Shown here: positions 1 to 11,984 of the stretch, in pieces
Layout: each line of letters begins with the position of its first letter
How positions within the stretch are numbered: the stretch's first letter is position 1
Source: Macrotrachela quadricornifera
Lineage: Eukaryota > Rotifera > Eurotatoria > Philodinida > Philodinidae
Length of the DNA: 64,000 nucleotides
Assembly: GCA_022393335.1 (NCBI GenBank)
Contig: JAJEKB010021543.1
Span: forward strand, 2,184,857 to 2,248,856
Reading direction: 5' to 3'
Notes under the pieces: generated by a model
Told to the model about the DNA's origin: nothing
What the model saw: the letters and a program-made list of their open reading frames with translations, nothing else
The model's database searches: none
Made by a program: the position numbers and the translations under genes

Positions 1-100
1 CAAATGAACATTGTTCTGCATCGTAAAACAAATATGCAAGATTGGATGGGGGCACGTAATCAGTATCATTAATACCTTCTTCGAGTTGCAACGTGGACAT
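1..100 (-). CDS. 5' end of a second OPT oligopeptide transporter gene (cut by window edge)
   Basis: The ATG lies at 98-100 on the minus strand and the frame is open to position 1 (33 codons). The encoded start (MSTLQ, then SNLAYLFYDAEQCSF) is nearly the same as residues 1-33 of the complete OPT gene that starts at 11984. The DNA upstream of both starts is also alike, so this is the N-terminal end of a head-to-tail paralogue whose remainder lies left of the window. Membrane segments and the splice donor are outside. Confidence that it is a paralogue start is high; whether the gene is intact cannot be seen. Confidence 0.75.
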   Translation of the reverse strand, partial: MSTLQLEEGINDTDYVPPSNLAYLFYDAEQCSF

Positions 101-1638
101 AATTACTGTTTTATTTCTTTTCTGTTTTGGTTATAAACGTTTACGCCCATATGTATTTTTATATAACGGAAAAGCAGTGAAGCATGATTTCAACACATAC
201 TAACGGATCATTACTTGCATATATGCAAAAACGCAATAATTAGTCATTCTTCAAACAGATTCAATTATCTCTCTTGAAGAAGAGAGAAGTATTTAATTTA
301 ATAATCTCAATTTTTACTTTTCGGCAATCAATTAACTCAACAAAAAACACATTGAAAATAAATACAAGTATAATTTGTGATTTTGATACACAGAAATAAA
401 TTAAAATCATATTGAGTTTAGATTTCTGTCAAGATGTTTCGTCTTATTTATTTATTGTTATACATAATCTATTATTTAATGTCACATCATATTTTAATAA
501 TTATGAATTATTAAAATAATAAAAATGAATATATTTTTTTATAATTTCATCTCTAGTGAGATCATTTTAAATTGAAATAAGTTCATTGTATACAAGTCAA
601 TAAGTAGAAATGTCTTTCTGAATCTTCAGCAAACTGTTTCTTTAGTCACGGATGCTCGTAGTTTACCTCAAATAATCATTGATAAAAATTTTTAGTAAAC
701 AATATACCAACAATAGAACTAAAAAATATGACCACGATCTCAACTTGACATCCTTCACCCTCAATTACTATTGGTCAAGGTTTATGAAAAGCGATCCGTT
801 GTATTTCACATTATTTTTGGGCCAATAAGAAAAATACGGGCATGTAAACATTCAAGCAAGCAATTTTTCCTTGATAGACTTTTCTCCACGAGAACGAAAA
901 TAAAAACAATTTCTTTTTTGGATTTGTAGCATTAGCTGATTTTAAATAAAGTACAAATTGCTTATACAAAAAATTATTAAAGCTGTAGAATATGCGGAAA
1001 AGATGAAACAAAAGATGAAAGTATAGAAGAATTGCATCATTAATCTTCTGGATACCGACAAATTCTTTCGTTCTGTTCGATAGATTAGAAAAATCAAAAA
1101 ATCTCTCTCTCTACCTTATTCAGCTGATTAACGATATGACAGAACGCAAAAGAATATTTTCGTTCTTCTATTTTGTCTTCAATTTGAAGACAGCGGTAAT
1201 CAAGAGGTTAATCATGAATAATGTATACGTTTATCTATTTTATTTATTAACTTATTCCATTCACTTTCATTAAAACTCAATTTATTATTAAATATAAAAT
1301 AATCATCACCTTTTCATATGAACTAGAAAAATCTAATTACTTTCTCACTATTTAAAAAAAAATATCCATTAGAACGAAATGCTTTTGCTCATTTACTATC
1401 TTCTTTTTTTATGTCGGAATACCATTCGATCTTAAATCAATATGATACTACTATTGAAATTTATTTCGAAGACGATCAAGAATGATTTTAGAAATATTTA
1501 TTTTTAATAAATTATATGATTTATTAACGAAAATTATATAATTCCAAATATCAATGTTATCTCAAATGGACTTATATTATCAGAACTTAAAGTAACACAA
1601 AAAAAGACATTCATTTTTCTTAAGTATTCATTATAATA
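101..1638. repeat. Upstream region duplicated at 11985-13170
   Basis: This noncoding stretch reads in parallel with 11985-13170, the DNA upstream of the complete OPT gene, with many conserved runs of 20-40 bp. The left copy carries about 190 extra bases near 525-715 and about 170 near 1034-1205. It probably holds the promoter of the OPT copy at 1-100. Similarity stops at 1638, exactly where the TA-flanked foldback element begins. No other gene is seen here. Confidence 0.7.
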
Positions 1639-2420
1639 CTTAGGGCAGTCGAAAAGTAATGAGAGTGACACTTTAATACCGCATAGTAAACTTAAAGAAA
1701 CTTTCTTTCTATCGACGCTAATAGAGAAAAGAATGCTCTATTTTTCTATGCTATTTGATTATACATCAACTGATTTCATAATAGTAAACTTTCGATAAAA
1801 TCTGTTTCGTTAGAATATGTGCTAGTTCTATTAGATCCTAAAGAATGTAGCACGTTTACATTACACTGTATTATCATTTAATACGTTGCATTAAAAAAGC
1901 AAAATACACTACAAGATGCAGCGTGAATAGATCTACAATTTACAATGACAAATTATAAAAAGATGACATAGAAAAAATCAAAATCGTCTCTTACCAAACA
2001 AAACAATCTCGCTTTCGAATTAATGTCGAAATTTGTTAGCTCAAAATTTTGTTCTCTTCGAAAACAAAAATTACAACTATAGAACAAGTGATCTTTTATG
2101 TATTGTAGAGCTTTTCACGCTGCATCTTGTGGCATATTTCGTTTTTTTTATACAATATATTGAATGATGATAAAATCAAATACAAAAGTGCCTTTTTTCT
2201 CTAATGCCATGTCCATTATGATTTAATTACTACCAGCTAATTTTCAACAAAAATAGTTCTTATCTTGTATTTTATTATTATGATATTAGTGGAAGTATGA
2301 TGAAATAGTATAGAAAAGTAGAGCATTCTTTTCTCTATTAGACTGTATAGCAAGAAGATTTCTCTAAGTTTGCAATACAATATTAAAGGTTCACTCTCAC
2401 TACTTTTGGACAGCCCTCAG
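1639..2420. mobile_element. Foldback MITE with TA target duplication (mariner-like ends)
   Basis: The left end CTTAGGGCAGTCGAAAAGTA and the reverse complement of the right end CTGAGGGCTGTCCAAAAGTA match closely and are flanked by TA on both sides. The inverted arms continue for roughly 150 bp; a run around AATAGAGAAAAGAATGCTCT is in both. No transposase frame is present, so it is non-autonomous. The interior holds a short box (1908-1945 inverted, 2104-2140 direct) also found in the elements at 19591-20286 and 24542-25375. The TA duplication and the GGGCTGTCCAAAAGTA-type end suggest Tc1/mariner mobilisation. Confidence 0.8.
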
Positions 2421-3329
2421 TATATGTATATCACGTCATCTATTACAAAGAAGAAAACAAACGTTAACATATACGATAATTAACAATAAACAATTATAAC
2501 ATAAAAAAAGCCATCATGGAATAGGTGAAAATAAATAACCAATCACAACTTTACTTGTTTAGATAAACAACAGCTGTATCATCAATGAAGTTAATCACAA
2601 CAAAAACCGTTATTATACAACGACAATCTTCATTATTATGAGCGAAGATCAATGATGAATGACAGTATTTACAAAAACTCCATAAATTCACCACTATTGA
2701 ATCAATATTACTTCAGTTGTTTGATTTATTAAAATCCGAAGATTATCGTTTATTGTTTTCGTCACTAAATTGTGCAAAATAGCTTATGAATGGTTAGGAA
2801 TATTCAGTAAATTATGTATGAATAGTTATTTAGAACTTGATGATATATTTTTTTGTGTGAAAACTTCTTGTAATCAATTAAAATCCGAAGTAATACTTGA
2901 AAATTATACAAATTACTTAATAGGAAATTTTAAAAATTTATTTATTATTCATTATTGTCATACAATTATTTATGAATTAGGAAAATTGAATCATTAAAGA
3001 TTGAACAAATATTAAAATAACCAAATAATAAAAAAAACTTTGATTATGTAATAATGGCAATTATGTTAATGATGATGGTATTACACATTGAAGTTCAACA
3101 CCAGCACAACCAATTTATATTACTTGGGTGAATCCACCGAAAGACGACTACTTTTCTGGAAACATTTTTTTCCAGTTTCTTCTAGTTTTACAGGCGTATA
3201 GTGGTTAGAAAACATCCTGGATGAAAAAATATTACGAACTCGATCATAACCTTCACGGACTTCTACCTCATTCTTTAGGAACAACTATGTATAAAAGAGG
3301 TGTGTCAAGTAACTATCTTGACGTCTCAA
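2421..3329. other. Intergenic DNA with one unassigned 75-codon open frame
   Basis: AT-rich sequence. A plus-strand frame at 2770-2997 is open for 75 codons but starts with TTG; its first ATG is at 2818. It matches no family I recognise and may be chance or a decayed exon. Nothing else is recognisable. Confidence 0.3.
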
Positions 3330-3780
3330 ACATATCACTATAGTTTTATTAGTGGAAACCCGTGCATACTGCACGGCCGCTTTCACTATGTGAAAAAATC
3401 TTTTCTGATGGCGAGAGAATTCTTAAAGACATTTTTAGAATTCTATCTCTGTTCTGAAACAAAGGTTATTCCATGATATTCAATTTATTTAAAGGTAACA
3501 AATATAAAAAATTTCTTTCAAAGCAATCATATGCTCCTTTGATCCCATCTCTACCATCACTCCTGTTTCTTTAACCTGGTAACACACACAGAGACACTTA
3601 ACATTATTATATAGAAGAAGATAGCCAGGCCTAGCTTTTTCTCTAGAGCTCGAGCTATAACCATGTTTTTTTTGACCCCTCGGACCAATCTGAAACCATG
3701 TTTTTCTGACCCCGTAACAGACAGACACACACTGAACATTATAATATAGATTATCCTAATAATCAACATTCATCCCTGGA
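3330..3780. repeat. Possible non-LTR retrotransposon 3' fragment with internal duplication
   Basis: Two related runs occur about 135 bp apart: GTAACACACACAGAGACACT near 3579 and GTAACAGACAGACACACACT near 3714. Each is followed by an ATTATAATATAGA-like tail, and each is preceded on the other strand by a repeated CCATGTTTTT-type segment. CAGACAGACA followed by TATAGAT is a frequent 3' end of RTE-like non-LTR elements in invertebrates. No reverse transcriptase frame is visible, so the assignment is tentative. Confidence 0.35.
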
Positions 3781-4063
3781 TGTTTTTCACAGGCTTATTT
3801 TGTATCTTTTTTAATAACTCAATTTTTTACCCTTGGACTCTCCCTCAGGAATCGAAAAAAAGATTTTGTCACTGTTGTGTTAGATGTTCTGATGGTTCGG
3901 TAGAGCTGAGTATGCTGATTGAAGATATCACCTTGTTTTTAAGAATTAGCCGGATAATGAGAAACTTTTGCTGCACTTACTGAAAGCCATAAAGGCAGTT
4001 TTATCCGTCGAGGTCTATCAAAACTCAATCTAAATTCAACAAAAATAGGTTCATTAGAAAGAG

Positions 4064-5628
4064 CTAGGGATGCAATGGTGACCAATCGTCACCGCTTGAT
4101 CGTACGAATTGGTGACCGTTCCACCGAAAACTGGTATGAACCGATGACCGTTTTACCGAAAACTGGCAGCAACCAACAAGCGATCCATCGAAAACTGGCT
4201 TGAACCGGTAACCGGTGCACCGAAAACCGGTAGAAACCGGTTATCGTTCAACTTTTAGTATAGTATATTCTCTCTACTGTAAGAAGACCCTAATGAAAAA
4301 ATACTTTCTTGGTCCGTTTGCGCCAGAATCAAAGGTCAAAACAACACTAGAGTTATAACTTTCTAAACTCCCGATTCCCCTTCTCTATTTCGGACGTCTC
4401 AGAGGTCCTCAAGCCTTATATTAAAACGCTACCCTTGGGTCCTCAAGTGTTCTACTAGAGGGGTATCCTTCGCTCCTCATCCACTATACTATGGGGGTAC
4501 CCATCGGTCCTCAGCTGCTGTACTATAGGGGTACCCTTGGGTCCTCAACTGTTACACCATAGGAGTGCCTTTGGGTCCTCATCTACTATACTATAGGGGT
4601 ACACTTGGATCCTCACTTACTATACTATGAAAGTACCGTTACATCCCCAACTTAACCATGACACCATACATTTACTTTACTAGTAACTAAGCATCTATGG
4701 TAAAGCGCTGGTCACGACGTCCGCTTTTCTATTAGCCGAAAAATGGTCCAATTACCTTGCAGGAAATTGTAACTCGCTTATTTCATGGACAACCGTAGAA
4801 GACTTTATGAAGACTTTTGTAGAGCACCCTTGATAAACTCAAATTGCCCGAATAATTCTATGATGCGCCCTTATCTTGATGGAGAAAAACTGCCTCAAAA
4901 TCTGATTGGCTGTTACGAAAGAGTTTCAGCCTATCAGATTTCGAGGCTTTTTTCTCCATCAAGATAAGGACGCATCATAGGGTTATTCGAGCCAATTTGA
5001 AGTTATCAAGGGTGCTCTACAAAAGTCCTCATAAAATCTTCCACAGTTATGCACGAAATGACGGAGTTTCAATTTGCTGCCACCTGATTAGCCCGTTTTT
5101 CGACTAATATAAAAGCCGATATAACGACCAGAGGTTTATGATAAATACTGAGTTACTAGTAAAGTAAATATTTGATGCCATCCCAAAGTTGAGGATCCAA
5201 GGGTATCCCTATCCTATAGTGGTTGAGGACTTATGGTAGCCCTATAGTATAGCACTTGAGTACCCAAGGGTAGCGTTTTAATATAAGGCTTGAGGACCTC
5301 TGAGACGTCCGAAATAGAGAAGGCGCACCAGGAGTTTAGAAATTTGTAACTCTAGTGTTGTTTTGACCTTTGATTCTGACGCAAACAGACCAAGAAAGTG
5401 TTTTTTTCATAAGGACCTTCTTACAGTAGAGAGAATATACTCAGCTAAAAGTTGAATGATAACTGGTTCCTACCGGTTTTCGGTGCACCGGTTACCGGTT
5501 CCAGTCAGTTTTCGGTGAACCAGTTATCGATTCGTACCAGTTTTCGATGAAACGGTCATTGGTCCGTGTCGATTTTCGGTGGAACAGTTGTCGGTTCGTA
5601 CCGGTTTTCGTCACCGTTGCATCCCTAG
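4064..5628. mobile_element. Large foldback element with ~600-bp inverted arms
   Basis: It starts CTAGGGATGCAATGGTGACC and ends with the inverse (GTCACCGTTGCATCCCTAG). The arms converge on a hairpin at about 4890-4970, where AAATCTGATTGGCTGTTACG is followed by its inverse CTATCAGATTTCGAGGC. Subterminal DNA consists of short CCGGTT/ACCGAAAACTGG repeats; farther in, both arms carry a degenerate minisatellite built on GGTACCCTTGGGTCCTCAA. No transposase is visible. The ends recall hAT termini, but no convincing 8-bp target duplication is seen. The ORFs crossing it are palindrome by-products. Confidence 0.75.
4436..4640. repeat. Degenerate ~40-bp minisatellite in the left foldback arm
   Basis: About five units share ACTATAGGGGTACCCTTGGG followed by TCCTCA, with substitutions. 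The inverse appears at about 5195-5300 in the other arm. Related units occur at 29.5 kb and 32.4-33.1 kb. Confidence 0.65.
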
Positions 5629-5635
5629 CAGTCAC

Positions 5636-6056
5636 TACTACTATCTGTTTCAAAATAGAAGACACCTTACGGTTATCTAAATAGTTTTCGATAGGAAAAA
5701 AGTAGAAAAATGTAATTTCCACTATTAAAAAGGAGAGTTTTAGAGGTCTCCAAGATATACGAGAAATATTATTCTCCAATAGTTTCATTCGAAGTTTTAG
5801 AAAACAAAAGCAACTATTTCCAAAATTTCCAGTATAATCATCAAGAGAAATTTTGAAAAACCTCTTTTTCCGATATCTCAATCTCTAGAAAAGTCATAAA
5901 AACGTATGAAGCAGCAATGTTTCTTACGAGTCTCAATATCTTCAAGACTTCTCTTTTCAATGATGAAAAACTCAACTTACTACTTTATTTCTATCGAGAC
6001 TTTTTCAGATAACCGTAAAGTCTTTTCTTTTTTAGAACAAATAATAGTAGCTCCTT
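5636..6056. mobile_element. Small foldback MITE adjoining the large foldback element
   Basis: The left arm (5636-5705) and right arm (about 5980-6056) are inverted copies, sharing TTACGGTTATCT and CTACTAT-type ends. There is no coding potential. It lies only a few bases from the end of the 4064-5628 element, so the two may be nested or may form one compound insertion. Confidence 0.55.
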
Positions 6057-6301
6057 AGTGCATAACCCTCCTTCCAAAAGAGTGAAAATCATACCTTTCT
6101 TTTCTGGTACATTTTTATGCTTTACACTTTATATGTTGAACAAGGTCAATATATCGAAATATATAGTGTACTACATGTTCCCATTATATGTAAAAACTTT
6201 AAAAAATAAGCGGTTTACAATAATAATGACTTCAAAAAACAAAGAGAAGAAATTAAATTCAAATGCATTGCACATGAAATTTAAACATAATCGTCTAGTT
6301 T

Positions 6302-9300
6302 CTAATTTTGAAAAGTGACACGAAATGCACTGGTGTTCAGCAAGGACATAGGACAACCATCTTTATTTGTTCCACCAACACCCCACCAAGAAGGAAAATG
6401 AATACCATACTGTGCCAGTGGACCATAAACTATTAACATACATAAAAAGAAACCTGCATCGAGGGCAGATGATGTCAAATAAATATGACGTTTCCAGCTG
6501 AGTTTTTTAAAGAAGTGTGCTGTTAAAATGCCAATCAATAGCCAAGTGAAGAGAGTACCTGCTGGCACTATGGGCATCCACGAAATAAATGATAGTATCA
6601 ATGGAATATGAACAAAACGACAAAATTCCCATCGATGTTTCCCTAACCAAAAAGGTACAGGCAGAATAGCACCAATCAATAGCGCCCAGAGTAAATTTCG
6701 ATTTTTCTGATTTTCCGAATCAAAAAATTTCTTCTGATTAAGAATAGCTTCACCAATGCTTGTTGATCCAAAACTTCCCGTAGCGTTTGGAGTATTGCTA
6801 CCGATGTCAAAACCATCTTTTCTAAAGAAGTAAAATTGCATGCCGATACTCAACGAAGAGCTCACCAAACAAGCTACAAGTTGAACTAAAAAGAGAATTC
6901 GTGGAGCTATTTTCATGTAATGAGATAGTTTCATGTCTGATACAAGTTGCAGTGTTTGACAAAACATAGAATAACTAACAGTAATAAATGCAAGCATTAC
7001 TGATTTATCGTACACCCAGAGAGAAGTGGCTATAGCCCCAAGCAGATAGACAATACTCGGATTTTGTATAGTCTGTCCCGTAATGGACGCGACCATTGCA
7101 AATGGAAGAATATAAATAATAGACAACACAACAGCAAAGAAAACTTCGTAGTAAACAAGTATGGATGATATTTGTCCGGTTACTATGAGCACAATAAACG
7201 CCAGTACCGAAACAACAGCGAACCACCAATCGGGCACATCGGGATACAATGCGATGAGCCGACAATGTACATCATTTCCCTTATCCTTTAGTGATCGAGT
7301 AACCAGCTCCTTCCACAAAGATTTACTATGATGGAGGAACATGTGGACAAGTGCAGCTGATAGATTGGCAAATGCGGCAGCCGATGACACAAGACCTAGC
7401 GCTGACCATATGGTAGTAGATCTGGTTACTTCAGCAATTGGACGGTCATATGTGTCCCATACATTGGTAAAGTAAATAATCGGAGTAATAATCCATGTGA
7501 CTAAGACAAAACCCACTGTAATATTGACGATCGCCCAACGAGGAACAATTAGTGGAGAGCCAAGTAGCCAAGTGAGATTAAACCAATTAAAAGAGATTGA
7601 ACCCATACCCAGACCGTTATGTCCTGTTAATTGTGAGAGAAGATAATTACTTGGTTTTATCATACACATCCAAGAAAAAGAGCCGAGAACAGGCATGATA
7701 TATTGTGGAAACCAACAATAGATAAATTGAATAATGAGAATAGTCGAAAAGAAAGCGAGTCGGTTGGAGAATAGTCGTTTCCAGATATTTTGCTTAGTAT
7801 AATTCCCGTAAAGTTGTTCTCTAACGGCCGCCTGATTTTCATGTAAAGTTCTCAGAAGTGCAATTGAAGGAAAATTGGTTGGCCAGACTTGACCTGAAGA
7901 CCAGACGAGAAAGCGTCGAAGAATGCCTAAATGAAAGAACATGGTTTTGTTCAAAAATTCCATGTTACAGATTTATAGTTACAAGGAAAAATAGTTGTAT
8001 TCGTTGAAAATTTCTTTCACTATCTATAGATTTGTGTTACAAGTTTATATCATAACTCATGATGCCTTGGTCTTACAGTTTCTATGATCTTTTTTGACCA
8101 ATTCTTTCTAAAAATAAAGTCAATTGTGGATCCAGATTGAAAATTCACTCTCAGTGCTCATCCTGGTGACAAGTAAGAATCAAGAGAATTTGTTTGAATG
8201 AAAACTTTTGCTCAAAGATTGTGTTCGAAAAATGTTTTGAACAATACCAAATCATTATTGTTTTATTCGATTGGGAATCGTTCTTAGAAGAAGAAAGAGC
8301 CTCTCAACTGTCAAACTGTGTTTTGACCGAACATATTTTCAAAAGATGGGCTCTAGTAAGTTATTAAAATCCTCGAATGATTCGACTGTCTAGGCCTCCT
8401 GAATAAAGAACCACTTTTATCAATATCAGCAGTACTAAAAGAATACCATTTTGTAAGGAAACTTGGTAGAATGTTTTTTAATTTAAATTTATTTAAAAAA
8501 TGTAACAATAACTAATATGTTGCGTTCTTATGTAACAAAGATCATTTAATGTAAAATAGAACTTTCTCTCGCTTGACAAATAGTTACTAAACATCGATCA
8601 ACAACAATAGGTTCTGTTGTTAAGGTTTATTATTATAATGTAAATTTATGAAATTCGTTCTAGTTTTTGAAACTATAAATTCCATAAAATGACCTATGTA
8701 GAGAACGCTAGAAACCACAATACATTTATATATTCACAAAACGAATACATATACAGTTAACGTATATTGAAATTTCAAAAGAAACAATATCATGTAGTTT
8801 AGCAAAATGGCCTATTGTTATTGATCGGTGTTTAGTATCTATATGTCAAGCAGGAGGAAGTTCTATTTTACATCAAATGATCTTTGTTACATATTTTAAA
8901 TAAATTAAAATTAAAATACATTCTACCAAGATTCTTTATAGAATAGTATTCTTATAGTACTGCTGATATTGATAAACGTGGTTCTCTATTCAGGAGATCT
9001 AGGCAATCGAATCATTCGAGGGTTTTCATAATTTACTAAGCTCTCTTTTGAGAATATGCTCGATCAAAAAGTGATTTTACAGTTTGAGGAGAGGACCTCC
9101 TTGACAGCAGCAAAATTCAAAGTCCCTTTTAGAGCTTCGTACAAAATGATCTGCATCAATCCTCTTATTTTCCTGCACAAAAAATATTTGGAATCATAAC
9201 TATATTTGTATGATTATCTTTTGGCCTCCGTTAATTACAATAAGATATTTTTTGAGGCTCAAGCATCCGAATATGAGGTCTCAAAGTTCATCTTCGATCT

Positions 9301-11984
9301 CGAATACATCTATATATATATATAGATCTATCCATTAAGTATCTATTCAACTTTCTGTCTACTTACTGATTTTGTCTATTTATCTAACTAACTAACATTA
9401 TATCTGATTATTTAATTAACTAACTATCTATGTATGAACATAAGTGATTTATTATCTTTCTATCGAAGTGATTAGCTGTCTATGTAATTATCAGAATACT
9501 TAACCATCTAAATGCATATCTATCTCCGAATTGGTCTATTTACTTAATTGTATTTCAGTTTACGTAAGAACCATTGCATAAACGCAACGACCATTCGTCA
9601 TAGAAGATTACTAAATGAAAATTTTGAACGTGCGTAAAATTTATTTTATTCTATAACACAAATTTGTTGCCTTATCCAATATTTTCCAACCAAGTCATAA
9701 ATGCCTTTAGAACGATTGTTTTACTAAAATAGTTGTGTTTAGTAACTGCACAAACGTCACAACGAATTCCGTCAATTCAAATCATCAGACTTTTGCTTCG
9801 ATCTGCAGATAACTCTAGCTTAATAATCTCTGAAAAAAAATTGCAAGTACGATTAAAAGCATTTTTTCTTTCAAATTGACTCGAACTTTTTTTTTGTAAA
9901 AATAATTCACTTAGAATTATCTAAAAGTATAAACAAAAGTTTGGTACTTTGATATAAGTAGGACAGTCATGATTCCCCGTGTGTAAAGACTCTTAATTAC
10001 CCTTCTGTTTAACTGCTTAACTAATTCTCTATATATCTACTCTAGACAAAAATTGAATTCTTACGAAACCAGACGAGGTCTTTAGTTAAATGCATATCTG
10101 AAATCTATCTGCTACTTATCCGACAAGAAATATGTTTACTGTCGAAATAATATCGCTTACCAAATCCTTATGCCAGTCGACCATTTTCTAGATTTGAAAA
10201 ATCAACAATTTCCACAGATTGGATAGTCAGAAGGTCGTCTAATGGAAAATTGAAAAGAAATACAATAAAAACCACATCTAAGACAAATACCACGAGCCAA
10301 AATCTAATACTAATAGTGAAAATTTCGATGAATTTATCTATGATATAGGCTAAGCATCCCCGCAGAGATAAGTATGTAGATTTTGTGGCTAAATCATGAA
10401 TAGATTCTGATTCTTTACTTTCTATGAGTGCATTTTAAATATACGTTACAGAATCTATAGTAATTGCCTATTGATTCTTTGAGATTTAGTACAGCATCAT
10501 TACTTTCTGTGATTTATCACTGGCTTAGTAATTCTATTTAAGCTTGTTAGATTAGAAAAAATGTTTAAATCTACTTTCAGACAAGTCAATAATCATATAC
10601 TTCACATGATTCAATTAACTATATAGTTCTTTTTCAGGAATTGAGTCGTTTACTTGCTCATTATTTGCTTACTGTGAAACTATCTGGTGTTATTCCAGTT
10701 TTGTGATACTGTGCAGTATCTTATCGAAACAATTAGATGAACATTATATAAAAATCATGAAAATCTCCACTCCTATACAAATTCTGATATAGTTATGACT
10801 AAGAAATGTAAATGCATATAATGGGGTTCCTTTGTTAGACTAACGTTTATTATATTCTAAAGTATTTTGAATGAGACATACTACTTTATTTTCTAGATGA
10901 TAGCACTAGAGAGTCTATGAAATTTTATCAACCTTTCGTGTATATTTTTTATCAGAACGAAATCAAACATGAGATAATTCAATACTGAAGAGATCATTAT
11001 ATTGAATTCTGCAAATGTTGAGAGTTTGAATAAATATATAGATGACTTCACCGTTAGCTTGTCGAGATTTCCTGATTACATCCACAAACAAAATTTGAAG
11101 CTTTTTTTGTAGTTTCATCCCAAATATTTGAATATTAGGGAAGTCAGTAACTATTTCCTACTGCTGTTCTGACTCTCATCCTAACCGCTTAATTTTCTAA
11201 TTACGAACAAAAATTAAGCAGGAGAGATTTCTAATGTAAATGTTGAAAGCATTTATTTGTAATTTTTTATTCATGATCCTACTTCATTGATGCAAGACTT
11301 ACTATTTTCCTTTTCTTTGTGCACAATACAATTTGGGATGTCTTTCAAAACTGTCTCTTTTCAAAATATTGAAAAAAAATGGAACAAGACTGTACGATTA
11401 GTATCATCGACACAGGCGAAGTGTAGATTTTCTGTAATATGATATGAAATGATGATTGAAATCTTTAACTCACCTGCTAAGCCAAAGCCGAGAAATTGAA
11501 CTGCAATAATGATAAAGAAACTATAAATAAATTCGTAATCTGGTTGTTGTTCTCGCCATTGAAGATAACTTATTGTTGCAAAAGAATAAACTTCAAAAAA
11601 CATCCATGCAATATTTCCCATAATTAGAACAAGTGTATGTTCTTTGATTGTCCATGGACCATGATTGATCTTTTTCCATGGAATTAATGACCATAATTTG
11701 CCAAAGATATGTGATGTCAGAATAACAAGTGTAGGATGAAGTAGCACTGCTGCAGGACTGCTATAAATCCACATGTGAAGGATCGACATACCAATAATAA
11801 AGATGAGTCCAATAGTAATTGATCGGATTGTCAAACAGCGCATCTCATAATCGTCTTTATTTGGACATGTACCAGCTACTTCTTCAAATGAACATTGTTC
11901 TGCATCGTAAAACAAATACGCAAGATTGGATTGAGGCACATGATCAGTATGACTAACATCGTCTTCGACTTGCAACGTGGACAT
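6302..11984 (-). CDS. OPT-family oligopeptide transporter, complete, two exons
   Basis: Two minus-strand exons, 11474-11984 and 6302-7926, join in phase (GCAG^gtgag ... TTTAG^GC) to encode 711 aa, the usual OPT length. Exon 1 gives the cytosolic N-terminus, the first membrane segments and the GPWTIKEH signature (residues 109-116; family consensus NPGPFNxKEH). The junction restores FGLAG-ILRRFLVWSSGQVWP, matching the conserved GYGxAGxxRxFLVxPxxMxWP block. Exon 2 carries YPDVPDWWF, LPVPFWLGKH, SWMPIVPAGT and SSALDAGFF. OPT proteins import small peptides or metal chelates with protons, typically across the plasma membrane. The family is known from fungi, plants and prokaryotes and is not usual in animals, so horizontal origin is plausible. 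The 3.5-kb intron contains a foldback element. A paralogue starts at 100. No break is seen. Confidence 0.88.
8299..9098. mobile_element. Foldback MITE inside the OPT intron
   Basis: Arms of about 320 bp (8299-8630 and 8800-9098) are inverted copies. CCTCGAATGATTCGACTG on the left mirrors CAATCGAATCATTCGAGG on the right. There is no coding capacity and the target duplication is unclear. It lies entirely within the intron 7927-11473. Confidence 0.7.
9099..11473. other. Remainder of the OPT intron
   Basis: AT-rich intron DNA. A degenerate TCTA/TCTAA microsatellite covers about 9300-9540. No exon, frame or further element is recognised. Confidence 0.5.

Noticed and set aside
5492..5881. 129-codon minus-strand frame
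   Set aside because: It runs across the end of a foldback element and into an adjoining MITE; composition follows the CGGTTTTCG-type repeats, not a protein family.
7005..7265. 86-codon minus-strand frame inside the OPT exon
   Set aside because: Alternative-frame shadow of the OPT coding sequence.
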